Source: Verrucomicrobiia bacterium | GTDB lineage: Bacteria; Verrucomicrobiota; Verrucomicrobiia; Verrucomicrobiales; Akkermansiaceae | Length of the DNA: 64,000 bases | Assembly: GCA_947462875.1 (NCBI GenBank) | Contig: CANHQJ010000010.1 | Location: 62,001 to 126,000 of the forward strand | Direction: 5' to 3' | Shown: positions 9,764 through 18,830 of the stretch, piece after piece | How positions within the stretch are numbered: position 1 is the stretch's first letter | How the letters are laid out: every line of letters begins with the position of its first letter | Program-made: the position numbers and the translations under genes | Notes under the pieces: generated by a model | The model's database searches: none | Told to the model about the DNA's origin: nothing | Seen by the model: only the letters and a program-made list of their open reading frames with translations

Positions 9764-11260
9764 ATGAAAACCCTGCTGCTTCTGCTCACACTCACTGTTT
9801 CCCTCCGTGCGGAAACGCCCAACATCCTGCTCATCCTCGCCGATGATCTCGGCTACGGCGATCTGACCTGCTATCATCCCGCATCCAAAATTCCGACGCC
9901 GAACATCGATCGACTTGCCAGCGAAGGCGTGCGCTTCACGGACGCCCACTCGCCCTGCACGGTTTGCACGCCCACACGCTACAGCCTCATGACCGGCCAA
10001 ATGGGCTTTCGCATTCCACGCGGTGGCACGGTCTTCACCGGCGCGGGCGGCCCTTCGCTCATCGCTCCGGAGCGCCTGACCTTGCCCGAAATGCTGCGAG
10101 AGAAAATGTATGCCACCGCCTGCATCGGCAAGTGGCACATCGGACTGACCTATCGCGACAAACAAGGCCATGCCATCGATAGCAGTTCGCCCGATGTGAT
10201 TCAGAATATCGATTACTCACGCCGCATCGAGGGCGGTCCGCTCGATCACGGGTTCGATCGATTCTACGGCACCGGCTGCTGCCCCACCACCGACTGGCTC
10301 TATGCCTTCATCGATGGGGATCGTATGCCCGTGCCGCCTACGAAACGACTCGACCGCGGCACATTGCCCAAACATCCGTATTCCGAAGACTGCCGCCCCG
10401 GCATGATTGCCGAAAATTTCCCCATGGAAGAAGTGGACCTGGTCTTCCTGCAAAAAAGCAAAGACTTTTTACAGTCACACGTAAAAAACAACCCATCAAA
10501 ACCCTTCTTTCTCTTTCACTCCGCACAGGCGGTCCATCTGCCCTCATTCGCCGCGCCGCAGTTCCAAGGGAAGTCCAAGGCGGGCCCCCATGGCGACTTC
10601 ATCCTGCAGCTCGACTGGATTGTCGGTGAGCTGATGAAGACCCTCACGGACCTCGGCATAGCCGATAACACCATCGTCATTTTCACCAGCGACAACGGAC
10701 CCGAAGTCGCCAGTGCGGTGCACATGCGTGCCGATCACCAACACGATCCCGCCCATCCGTGGCGCGGCATCAAGCGCGACCAATGGGAAGGCGGCCATCG
10801 CGTGCCGTTTCTCGTGCGTTGGCCGAGCAAAATCAAAGCCAGGCAAACGTCCGACCAACTCACGAGCCACACCGATGTCATGGCCACCATCGCCGCTGTC
10901 GTTGGCGCGCAACTACCCGAGAATGCCGCCGAAGACAGCTTCAACATGCTCCCTGCCTGGCTCGGCACCGCGAAGGAAGCGATCCGCCCGTATCTTCTGA
11001 CCCAGGCATTTTCCGCGCAGTATCTTGCCATCCGCCGTGGTCAGTGGAAATACCTCGATCACCCCGGATCGGGCGGAAACAACTACGAAAAAAATCCCGA
11101 ACTCAAAAAATTTCACATCCCCGACTCCGCACCCGCCCAACTCTACGACCTCTCCACCGATCCCGGTGAAACCAAAAATCTTCTCGCGGAAAAAGCGGAA
11201 ATCGCCAGAGAGCTCAAGGATTTGTTAGAAAAATCAAAAGCCGCCGGCAGAAGCCGCTGA
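9764..11260 (+). CDS. Secreted arylsulfatase-like sulfatase (FGly type)
   Basis: 498 residues with a signal peptide (MKTLLLLLTLTVSLRA). The N-terminal metal site LILADDLGYGDLTCYHP and the formylglycine motif CTPTR (Cys68), followed by YSLMTGQ, define a type I sulfatase. Further motifs are GKWHIG, the metal site FTSDNGPE, and WEGGHRVPFLVRWP. Length and order are normal for the arylsulfatase A/N-acetylgalactosamine-6-sulfatase group. It hydrolyses sulfate esters, probably on sulfated glycans outside the cytoplasm. It needs a formylglycine-generating enzyme, which is not in this window. The LamG-like gene lies 21 bp downstream, suggesting co-transcription. Confidence 0.9.
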   Translation: MKTLLLLLTLTVSLRAETPNILLILADDLGYGDLTCYHPASKIPTPNIDRLASEGVRFTDAHSPCTVCTPTRYSLMTGQMGFRIPRGGTVFTGAGGPSLIAPERLTLPEMLREKMYATACIGKWHIGLTYRDKQGHAIDSSSPDVIQNIDYSRRIEGGPLDHGFDRFYGTGCCPTTDWLYAFIDGDRMPVPPTKRLDRGTLPKHPYSEDCRPGMIAENFPMEEVDLVFLQKSKDFLQSHVKNNPSKPFFLFHSAQAVHLPSFAAPQFQGKSKAGPHGDFILQLDWIVGELMKTLTDLGIADNTIVIFTSDNGPEVASAVHMRADHQHDPAHPWRGIKRDQWEGGHRVPFLVRWPSKIKARQTSDQLTSHTDVMATIAAVVGAQLPENAAEDSFNMLPAWLGTAKEAIRPYLLTQAFSAQYLAIRRGQWKYLDHPGSGGNNYEKNPELKKFHIPDSAPAQLYDLSTDPGETKNLLAEKAEIARELKDLLEKSKAAGRSR

Positions 11261-11281
11261 CAATGTCGGCACTCCCTGTTT

Positions 11282-12106
11282 ATGAAATTCATACTTTTCA
11301 CCCTCACCCTCGCCACCGCCCAGGAGCTCCCCACCACCGGGCTGATTCTCGATCTCGATGCCGCGAAAGGCGTGACGCTACAGGAGGAGAACAAAGTCAT
11401 CGCCTGGAAAAACCAAGTCGCGACTTCTCCTGCCAAGGAATTCGTGCTTCAGGACAAAGGCCGAAAAGAACCCGGCAGCGGACGTCCCTCACTCCGTCAG
11501 AACATCGTCACACTCAACAATCATCCTTCACTCGTTTTCCGCCAACAAGAATTGGTCTGCGTAGAGGAAGACACCTTCGATTCCCTCACCACGGGAAAAG
11601 GTCATACATGGATCGCGCTCATCGCGGTGCACGAACAACGCCTCGGTCTCAAAGACGTGAATTCCTTTTTCGGTAACCTGCGCAATGGTGGCAAGTACGA
11701 GGGTGTATGGGGCTGTCTGAATGACGACAACACGCTCTGGTGGGGCACACGCAATGGCCTGACTTTCGGACGCTTCGATCCCAACAATCCGCAAATCCTC
11801 GGACCCAAGCTGGAGCCTAACAAATTTTATCTCATCGCCGGACGCATGGCGGCGGGGGAGGGCACGGTGAAGTTGGAACTTTTTGTCAATGACCCAAAGC
11901 CCATCGCCACCACCAACTTCCCTGTGAACCCCAAGGCAAACCCCTCGCGCATGGCCGTGGGGCAGGAGCGCGATGCCATCGAGCACCCCGGCCATGAATC
12001 GTTCGATGGAGAAATCGCCCGATTTCTGATCTGGGATCGCCCCCTTGATGATGCGGCGCTGCAAAATGTCATGTCCGCTCTGCAAAAAAAGTATCTCACG
12101 CCGTAA
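11282..12106 (+). CDS. Secreted LamG/concanavalin-like glycan-binding protein
   Basis: 274 residues. A short signal peptide (MKFILFTLTLATA) is followed by a single jelly-roll domain of the LamG/ConA-like type. It opens with LPTTGLILDLDAAKGV and ends with FDGEIARFLIWDRPLDDAALQNVMSALQKKY, which is the usual end of such domains. No catalytic motif is visible, so it is probably a carbohydrate-binding or surface-associated accessory protein for the sulfatase 21 bp upstream. Function by fold only. Confidence 0.7.
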   Translation: MKFILFTLTLATAQELPTTGLILDLDAAKGVTLQEENKVIAWKNQVATSPAKEFVLQDKGRKEPGSGRPSLRQNIVTLNNHPSLVFRQQELVCVEEDTFDSLTTGKGHTWIALIAVHEQRLGLKDVNSFFGNLRNGGKYEGVWGCLNDDNTLWWGTRNGLTFGRFDPNNPQILGPKLEPNKFYLIAGRMAAGEGTVKLELFVNDPKPIATTNFPVNPKANPSRMAVGQERDAIEHPGHESFDGEIARFLIWDRPLDDAALQNVMSALQKKYLTP

Positions 12107-12151
12107 TGTCAAATGGCAGCTACTGCTCGCGAATCACATTTCATCATTCGA

Positions 12152-12180
12152 TTGACACCCGTATGCACTTTGCGCATCGT
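12152..12180 (+). promoter_or_regulatory. Candidate sigma70-type promoter for the SASA gene
   Basis: A perfect -35 TTGACA (12152-12157) is followed after 17 nt by a weak -10 CATCGT (12175-12180), 14 nt before the ATG at 12195. It lies in the 88-bp gap after the LamG-like gene. The -10 is poor, so this could be an activator-dependent promoter or chance. Confidence 0.4.
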
Positions 12181-12194
12181 TCATCCATCGCAAC

Positions 12195-13742
12195 ATGAAA
12201 ACCTTACTCCTCTGTCTCAGTCTCGCACCCGGAGCTCTCTTCGCCGAGCTCACCGTGCCGCATTTCTTTTCCGATCACATGGTCCTCCAGCGCGAGCGAG
12301 CCGCAGCGATTTGGGGCAAGGCGGATGCGAATGCGGAGGTGAAAATTTCCTTCAAGGGAAAAACCGCGACCACCAAGGCCACCGCCGATGGCAAATGGCG
12401 CACCGCCATCGAGACCGGCAACGCCGATGCCAAAGGTGCCACGCTCACCATCAGTTCGGCGGGAAAAGACCTGGTGATCCAGGACGTGCTCGTCGGTGAA
12501 GTGTGGTTTGCCTCAGGGCAGTCGAACATGTCGTTCACCATGAGTGGTTCGCCGATGTATAAACCGCTGGTGGACGAATCCACCGATCCTTCCTTGCGCA
12601 TGTTCACCGCTCCGCGTGTGGCGACTGTGGAAGCCATGGATGACATCGATGGCTCATGGCAATCGGCGGACCCGAAAAATGTGTCGCGTTTTTCCGCCGT
12701 CGCCTACTTTTTTGCCCGCAAACTGCGCCAGGAATTGGGCGTGCCCGTGGCGGTGATCCACAGCTCCTGGGGCGGCAAGCCGATTGAAACATTCACCAGT
12801 CGCGAGGCACTCAATACCTTGCCATCAACCAAAAAACTGGTCGATGCCGCGATCAAGGACGATGCCGCCTTTGATCCGGCCAAAGCAAAAGCCACTTATG
12901 AAAAACAACTCGCGCAGTGGGAAAAAGCGATGGCCGAGGCAAAACAAAAGCCTGCTGCCGAGCGCGGACGCTTGCCCGTGCGTCCGCTGATGGGCCGCCG
13001 CGCTTTGGCCAGCGATGGCAAGCCCGGCGTTTTGTTCAACTCGATGATTCATCCTTTCATCGGCTACACCATGCGCGGGGCGATCTGGTATCAGGGCGAG
13101 GCGAACCGAAGCGCGGGTTCGGCTCCCTACGACCGGACCTTGCCACTGATGATCGCGGACTGGCGCAAGCGCTGGGATGATTCGTTTTCGTTTTATTACG
13201 TGCAATTGGCGAACTTCGGCAAACCCACCACCGAACCCGGCATCGAGGACGGCTGGGTCAATGTGCAGGACGCCATGCGTCGCGTGCTTCAAACGGTGCC
13301 GAAAACCGGCATGGCCGTGATCAATGAAGTCGGCGAGGCCAATGACATACATCCCAAAAACAAGAAGGATCCCGGTGAGCGTCTGGCGTTGTGGGCCCTG
13401 GCGAAGGATTATGGCAAAACGCTGGTTTACTCGGGGCCTCTCTATCAAAAACACGAGGTCGTCAAGGATGTCATCCGCATCAGCTTCGATCATGTGGGTG
13501 GTGGTCTGAAAGCGCGCGATGCGGCGCCGTTGAAACGTTTCGAAATTTGCGGGGCCGATCGCAAATGGCATTGGGCCGAGGCGAAGATCGAGGGCAAGGA
13601 TACGATCGTCGTCAGCAGCAAGGAGGTGAAGCAACCCGTCGCCGCCCGCTATGCCTGGGCCGCCAATCCGGAGGGCGCCAATCTCATCAACAGCGAGAAT
13701 CTTCCCGCATCCGTCTTTTCCACAGAAAACATCAAGCGATGA
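12195..13742 (+). CDS. Secreted sialate O-acetylesterase-like enzyme (SASA family)
   Basis: 515 residues with a signal peptide (MKTLLLCLSLAPGALFA). An N-terminal beta domain (LTVPHFFSDHMVLQRE, about 18-100) precedes the SASA esterase core. Family motifs are FASGQSNMSF with the nucleophile Ser, VIHSSWGGKPIE, and IWYQGEANRSAG. The family deacetylates sialic acid or plant-type polysaccharides. The stop overlaps the following sulfatase start by 4 bp (ATGA), so the two are probably translated together, which suggests one substrate carrying both acetyl and sulfate groups (inference). Confidence 0.87.
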   Translation: MKTLLLCLSLAPGALFAELTVPHFFSDHMVLQRERAAAIWGKADANAEVKISFKGKTATTKATADGKWRTAIETGNADAKGATLTISSAGKDLVIQDVLVGEVWFASGQSNMSFTMSGSPMYKPLVDESTDPSLRMFTAPRVATVEAMDDIDGSWQSADPKNVSRFSAVAYFFARKLRQELGVPVAVIHSSWGGKPIETFTSREALNTLPSTKKLVDAAIKDDAAFDPAKAKATYEKQLAQWEKAMAEAKQKPAAERGRLPVRPLMGRRALASDGKPGVLFNSMIHPFIGYTMRGAIWYQGEANRSAGSAPYDRTLPLMIADWRKRWDDSFSFYYVQLANFGKPTTEPGIEDGWVNVQDAMRRVLQTVPKTGMAVINEVGEANDIHPKNKKDPGERLALWALAKDYGKTLVYSGPLYQKHEVVKDVIRISFDHVGGGLKARDAAPLKRFEICGADRKWHWAEAKIEGKDTIVVSSKEVKQPVAARYAWAANPEGANLINSENLPASVFSTENIKR

Positions 13743-15226
13743 AAGCGCTGCTTTTCCCATGGCTCCTGATATTCCCCGCCTTCGCTGCGGAAACCAAAAA
13801 ACCGAACATCCTGTTCATCGCCATCGATGACCAGAACGATTGGGTCGGTCACATGGGCGGGCATCCCTTGGCAAAAACCCCCCATCTCGACAAACTCGCC
13901 GCACGCGGCACCACCTTTCTCAATGCCCACTGCCAATCGCCGCTGTGCAATCCCTCGCGCACCAGTCTTTTGTTCGGGCGTCGTCCGACTTCCACCGGCA
14001 TCTACGGTCTTTCGCCCGCGCCGCGGGATTTGCCACTGCTGAAAAACGCCGCCTCGCTGCCGCAGCACTTCGCCGCACAGGGCTACCGCACCTATGCCAC
14101 GGGGAAAATTTTCCACGGCGGCACCACCGGTGGCGGAGGAAAAAGTCTCGCCAAGGAATTCCAGGTGACCGCTCCTTTTGGCGGCGTCGGCACCATGCCA
14201 CCGCAGAAACTCGTCGGTGAAACCCCGATGGGCAATAACCGGCTCGTGGACTGGGGCGTGTGGCCGCTCGACAATGACGATACCGGGAAGGGCGATACCA
14301 AGGTCGCCAACTGGACCATCGAGCAAATCAAATCCACACCCAAGGATCAGCCCTTCTTCATCGCCGCCGGATTTTTCCTGCCGCATGTGCCGTGCTACGC
14401 CACGCAAAAATGGTTCGATCTCTATCCCGATGACGACACTGTTCTGCCAAAAGTGTTAGACACCGACCGCGACGACACGCCGCGTTTTTCCTGGTATCTC
14501 CACTGGGAGTTGCCGGAGCCGCGCTTGCCGTGGCTCAAGGAAAAAAACCAATGGCGTAATCTGGTCCGCAGCTATCTGGCATGCACCAGCTTTGTCGATT
14601 CACAAGTCGGCCGGCTCATGACCGCTCTTGACGAAGCCGGACTCGCGGACGATACCATTGTCGTGGTATGGGGGGATCACGGTTGGCACCTCGGCGAAAA
14701 GGGCATCAGCGGCAAAAACACTTTGTGGGATCGAGGTACTAAAGTTCCGCTGATTTTCGCCGGTCCCGGTGTGAAAAGAGGTCAGCGCTGTCTACAGCCT
14801 GCCGAATTGTTAGACATTTATCCGACACTCATCGATCTCACAGGCGCGCCGAAAAACAACAAGCTCGAAGGCCTTAGCCTGGTGCCGCAGCTCAACGATG
14901 CCGCCACCAAGCGCGAGCGCCCCGCGATCACCAGTCACAACCAGGGCAACCACGGCATCCGCAGCGAACGCTGGCGCTACATCCGCTATGTCGATGGTGC
15001 GGAGGAACTCTACGACATGATCGCCGATCCGAACGAATGGCACAACCTCGCCGCCAAGCCCGAGCACGCCGCCGTCATTGCCGAGCACAAAAAATGGCTA
15101 CCCCAGCCTGATCTTCCCCTCGCTCCCAAGAGCGCCGCACGCATCCTCACTTACGACCAAAAAACCGACACCGCCGTCTGGGAAGGCAAGACTACCATCA
15201 AACGCAGCGACCCGATTCCGCAGTGA
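13739..15226 (+). CDS. Secreted iduronate-2-sulfatase-like sulfatase
   Basis: 495 residues from the ATG at 13739, which overlaps the upstream stop by 4 bp; any longer frame would run far into the esterase gene. The signal peptide is MKALLFPWLLIFPAFA. Motifs: FIAIDDQNDWVGHMGG metal site, CNPSRTSLLFGRRP with formylglycine precursor Cys70, ATGKIFHGG, and VVWGDHGWHLGEK. This order matches the iduronate-2-sulfatase/choline-sulfatase group. Predicted to remove sulfate from glycosaminoglycan-like or algal polysaccharide, together with the coupled acetylesterase. Confidence 0.9.
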   Translation: MKALLFPWLLIFPAFAAETKKPNILFIAIDDQNDWVGHMGGHPLAKTPHLDKLAARGTTFLNAHCQSPLCNPSRTSLLFGRRPTSTGIYGLSPAPRDLPLLKNAASLPQHFAAQGYRTYATGKIFHGGTTGGGGKSLAKEFQVTAPFGGVGTMPPQKLVGETPMGNNRLVDWGVWPLDNDDTGKGDTKVANWTIEQIKSTPKDQPFFIAAGFFLPHVPCYATQKWFDLYPDDDTVLPKVLDTDRDDTPRFSWYLHWELPEPRLPWLKEKNQWRNLVRSYLACTSFVDSQVGRLMTALDEAGLADDTIVVVWGDHGWHLGEKGISGKNTLWDRGTKVPLIFAGPGVKRGQRCLQPAELLDIYPTLIDLTGAPKNNKLEGLSLVPQLNDAATKRERPAITSHNQGNHGIRSERWRYIRYVDGAEELYDMIADPNEWHNLAAKPEHAAVIAEHKKWLPQPDLPLAPKSAARILTYDQKTDTAVWEGKTTIKRSDPIPQ

Positions 15227-15253
15227 AAAGTGTGTCATGAGAGATTCCGGCTT

Positions 15254-15270
15254 GGAGTCAAGATGACTCC
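15254..15270. terminator. Short hairpin between convergent genes
   Basis: Perfect 7-bp inverted repeat GGAGTCA/TGACTCC with an AGA loop, in the 60-bp gap between the convergent sulfatase and the propeller-cupredoxin gene. It has no T-run, so it is a weak or bidirectional terminator candidate. Confidence 0.35.
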
Positions 15271-15286
15271 GGCGCATCTGTCATTC

Positions 15287-18200
15287 TCAGGGACTCTCTA
15301 CGATGAGCACGCCTCTCATCACTCGCCAGTGACCCGGGAAGGTGCAGATGTAGGGATAGCGCCCCGGCGTGGTGGGGGCATCGAATTTCAGTTCGGCCTT
15401 GCCATTGGGCTCTACGAGTGGTGTGGCGTGGAGAACCTTTGGTGAATCTGGAACATAGGATTTCTCCATGCCCTTGGGATCGGCAGCGAGCTTGTCCGCC
15501 AGCTCTCCGATTTCCTGTTCCGCGCCACGTTCGACCAAGACAAGGTTGTGCTGCATCAGATCGGGATTTTCCAGGACCAGTCGCACTTTTGCACCAGCTT
15601 TCACCCGTAGCTCGCGGGGGGTGAACAGCATCTGGTTCGGCACCGCTTGAACCCGCAGGACATTGCCAAGATCCGCGTGTTGTTTCTGCCATTCGGCAGC
15701 AAATGCGGTAAGTTGTTTCGGATTAGCCGCCGTCTGTGCGCCTTCCAGGGGAGCTCCTAACGGACTAAACAGATAGACGGCTGGTGGATTGCCGCGGAGT
15801 TTGCGATAGGAAATTTCCACGATGTTGCATCCGCTTTGCAAGGCCAACCGCACTTGCTGTTGGCTCGACCACTGTGAATCGAACGAGAGCACTTGCACGC
15901 CATTGAGTGAAACATCGAGGTAGCTGTGTTTCACCGAGAGAATGGCTGGTTGCTCGCGGGTGCTGCGAACAAAGGTGCGGAATTTTCCATCGCCGAGTTT
16001 TTCCCACTGAGTCACTCGTGTTTCTGGTCGTATCTCCAGCACAGGGAGGCTGCTGCCGAGTCGAGCGGCGGTGCCATGGGAGAGAGCGGTCAGCATCGGC
16101 GAGACGTTCGGATGTTTCTCGCCATCGAAGGCGCGGATCAGTGAATCGACCTGCGGCAACGAGGGCCGCAAGCGTGCGATGGCACTAACGACTTCCATGC
16201 GCACGCGTGGATGCGGATCGCGGGCAGCGGATTCGAGTAAATCAAGGAATTTGGGCAAGCGCCGGGCCTGAATGCCCACCAGTTTGACCGCTGCCGCACG
16301 ATGAAGCGGAGACTGGGATACCAGCAAGGCATCGAGCAAAGCCGGACGCGTTTCGCCGAGACCTTCGCAGACAAACAGCGCCTCCAGTATCGCCTGATCG
16401 TTGTTTTTCATGCGGGACGCCCAGGCGTCCACAGTCGCAAGCGCCGCAGAACCGAGCTTGCGCAATTCGATGCGCGCGTGATATCTCACGATGTCCTGGG
16501 GGTGTGTCAGCAATGCACAAAGCTGCTCCGCAGTTGCGCCCTCGATCTTCGGCCAATCCTTGACCACAGGCTTGCCCTGATACACCACGCGCCAAATGCG
16601 GCCCTTGCTATGATTCCACCGTTGATCGCGCATGGGGTTCTGCGCGTGACCGATGATAGCACTGGAAAAATCCGAAACGTAAAGCGCACCATCAAAACCG
16701 AAGTTCATATCGACCGGACGGAATGCGGGATTTTCCGAGGTGAGCAAATCCACACGCCCACTGCCGACTGCCGTGCCTTTGTCGTAATCGCACTTTGTGA
16801 GTGTCACCACATAAGGTCCTAACAAAACGCCATTGACCAAGCCTTGCTGATAGTCATCGGGAAAGTTCGGGCTCGATACGCTGGCCACGCCGCTGCCCTT
16901 GCTGTAGTTGATCACCGTTCCATGACCGTATTTGTGATAGATTCCGAGTGGAGTCCAGGGCAGCGATAGGCCATCGAGCACATGGCCACCGCCGTACATT
17001 TGGAACACATTCCCAGTGCGGTCGAAGGTGATGCGCCAGGGATTCGGCGTCTCGCTTTGCCACATCGATTCGATGCGTCCTGTGCGAGGATCCTTTCGAT
17101 AGGTGGTGGAATCAAAACCGCGATGCACGCCATAGGGTGTTTCGAATTGCGAGCGATGAAAAACGCCATCGCAAAACCACACGCCGCCGACGGGATCGGT
17201 AGCGACCATGCCGCCGTGATGCGAATCGGTGACATCGAGGCCGCGCAGTGACTCCGTCTTGGTATCGGCGCGACCATCGCCATCGGTATCGCGCATGAGC
17301 CAATGCCGCGATTGCTCGCTGATGAGCACGCCATCTTCGGTAAAAGCAACGCCGTCGAGCGCATCGAAGCCTTCCGCGAACGTCGTGCATCGGTCCGCCT
17401 TGCCATCGCGATCGGTATCTTCGAGCACGATGATTTTATCCTCTTGTGGTTGCCCTGGGACGGTGTGAGGGAAACTGGGCATAGTCACCACCCACAATCT
17501 GCCGCGTGCATCGAAAGCAATCTGCACCGGTGCACGAAGCTCGGGAAATTGCTCCTCGGAGGCAAACAGATTGAGCGCATATCCCTCCGCGACTTTCAGA
17601 TCATTCTGCATCTCGGCGGGTGATTTCACGATCCCCACGCCGCGATTGTATCCCGCTTTGGTGACCGGTGGCAGGGGAGCCAGCGCAATGAAAGGCGCAT
17701 CAGCAAATTTCGCACCGCGCTTGCGTGCCAGTTCGTGAACAAGAGCATCGGCCTTTTCAATGCGCTGAAGATAGAGAGGCATCTCGGCAGCGCGTTCTTC
17801 CGGGCGTTTGCGGACGCCGTAGTAAAGCACGCCATTTTTCGGACGCACGACCTCGGCGGTGTAATACGCGAGTTGCGACGCGGCGGCAGCGACTTCCTTC
17901 AGATGAGACGCGTCCACTTTTTCCGCTTTCTCGCCCGCCAGTGTTGTGGCGATGATGTTCGCTGCCATCGCATTTCCACTGTCGTTCAGATGCACTCCAT
18001 TGGTGGTGTAAGAGACCTGACTTTTTGAAGTCGGCATGAACAAATCCACAAAAGTGGCCCCGCGTGCCTTGGCGATCTCGGCGATGGCATCGGCATATAG
18101 TTTCACGTCCGCTCGGCGCGCCGCGCCTTTTTCAAAAGTGAGCTTGTTGGGAGTTTTCGATGCTTCGTTCGCTTCGCAATCCGTCGCAATCGGCGAAAGC

Positions 18201-18652
18201 AATACAAAGCGTGCGCCGGGGTGGAGCCGGGCGAGCTGATCGAGATGCCCCGCCAGCGCCGTGCGGAAGTCTGGCAAGCCTGCCGCTCCTGCGAATGATT
18301 CGTTCAAGCCATAACCAAGCACCACGACTTGCGCCGGCCAGGCAGCGAGCAATTCCTTCATGTGTGCCGCATAGCCTTCCGCCCGGAGTCGGTGGGAAAC
18401 TTCATCTCCCGTCCATGCGAGACTGCGGAAATGCAGATCTTTTTCGGGCAGCGCAAGATGGACACGAGCCTCCATTTCCCCATGCTCTAACAAACGCTCG
18501 ACCAGGGCGTTTCCGTAAAAAAGAACCGTCACCTCTTTTTGACTGAGTGCTGGCAACTCTTGCGCCATCGTCATCATTGATAAAGAAACGAGCAGAAAAG
18601 ATACGAGTGGGATCCGCAAGCGCGCGGTGAGTTTGATGAGGTTTTTCGTCAT
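15287..18652 (-). CDS. Secreted SGNH-like / propeller dehydrogenase / HEAT / cupredoxin multidomain protein
   Basis: 1121 residues. A signal peptide (about 1-31, ending MTMAQ) is followed by five regions. (1) Residues about 38-240 are an SGNH-like domain with degenerate block I (FYGNALVERL, no GDS) but a good block V (TNGVHLNDSGN). (2) Residues about 350-720 are the PVC-type beta-propeller dehydrogenase (DTDRDGKADRCTTF, DSHHGGM, DFSSAIIGH). (3) Residues about 730-880 are HEAT-like. (4) A small beta-sandwich follows. (5) Residues about 1000-1121 are a cupredoxin with a complete type-1 copper set His1035, Cys1103, His1108, Met1112. Relatives usually end in cytochrome c; here a blue-copper domain takes that place, suggesting electron transfer from sugar oxidation to copper. 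Confidence 0.8.
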   Translation of the reverse strand: MTKNLIKLTARLRIPLVSFLLVSLSMMTMAQELPALSQKEVTVLFYGNALVERLLEHGEMEARVHLALPEKDLHFRSLAWTGDEVSHRLRAEGYAAHMKELLAAWPAQVVVLGYGLNESFAGAAGLPDFRTALAGHLDQLARLHPGARFVLLSPIATDCEANEASKTPNKLTFEKGAARRADVKLYADAIAEIAKARGATFVDLFMPTSKSQVSYTTNGVHLNDSGNAMAANIIATTLAGEKAEKVDASHLKEVAAAASQLAYYTAEVVRPKNGVLYYGVRKRPEERAAEMPLYLQRIEKADALVHELARKRGAKFADAPFIALAPLPPVTKAGYNRGVGIVKSPAEMQNDLKVAEGYALNLFASEEQFPELRAPVQIAFDARGRLWVVTMPSFPHTVPGQPQEDKIIVLEDTDRDGKADRCTTFAEGFDALDGVAFTEDGVLISEQSRHWLMRDTDGDGRADTKTESLRGLDVTDSHHGGMVATDPVGGVWFCDGVFHRSQFETPYGVHRGFDSTTYRKDPRTGRIESMWQSETPNPWRITFDRTGNVFQMYGGGHVLDGLSLPWTPLGIYHKYGHGTVINYSKGSGVASVSSPNFPDDYQQGLVNGVLLGPYVVTLTKCDYDKGTAVGSGRVDLLTSENPAFRPVDMNFGFDGALYVSDFSSAIIGHAQNPMRDQRWNHSKGRIWRVVYQGKPVVKDWPKIEGATAEQLCALLTHPQDIVRYHARIELRKLGSAALATVDAWASRMKNNDQAILEALFVCEGLGETRPALLDALLVSQSPLHRAAAVKLVGIQARRLPKFLDLLESAARDPHPRVRMEVVSAIARLRPSLPQVDSLIRAFDGEKHPNVSPMLTALSHGTAARLGSSLPVLEIRPETRVTQWEKLGDGKFRTFVRSTREQPAILSVKHSYLDVSLNGVQVLSFDSQWSSQQQVRLALQSGCNIVEISYRKLRGNPPAVYLFSPLGAPLEGAQTAANPKQLTAFAAEWQKQHADLGNVLRVQAVPNQMLFTPRELRVKAGAKVRLVLENPDLMQHNLVLVERGAEQEIGELADKLAADPKGMEKSYVPDSPKVLHATPLVEPNGKAELKFDAPTTPGRYPYICTFPGHWRVMRGVLIVESP

Positions 18653-18830
18653 GGCACGGTAGCAATTTTGCCATGCCTACGAGTGAATGCAGAGCGATCT
18701 TGCAGTCATCATGACATGAGATGTTGATGAAAGTCCCCCCATGCTCCATCCCGTCATGAGGCTGATTTGATGCAAGATCGTCCTTCTGCTTGCGTATTAC
18801 CATAGCTGATACGAATCGATCACTGTCTTT

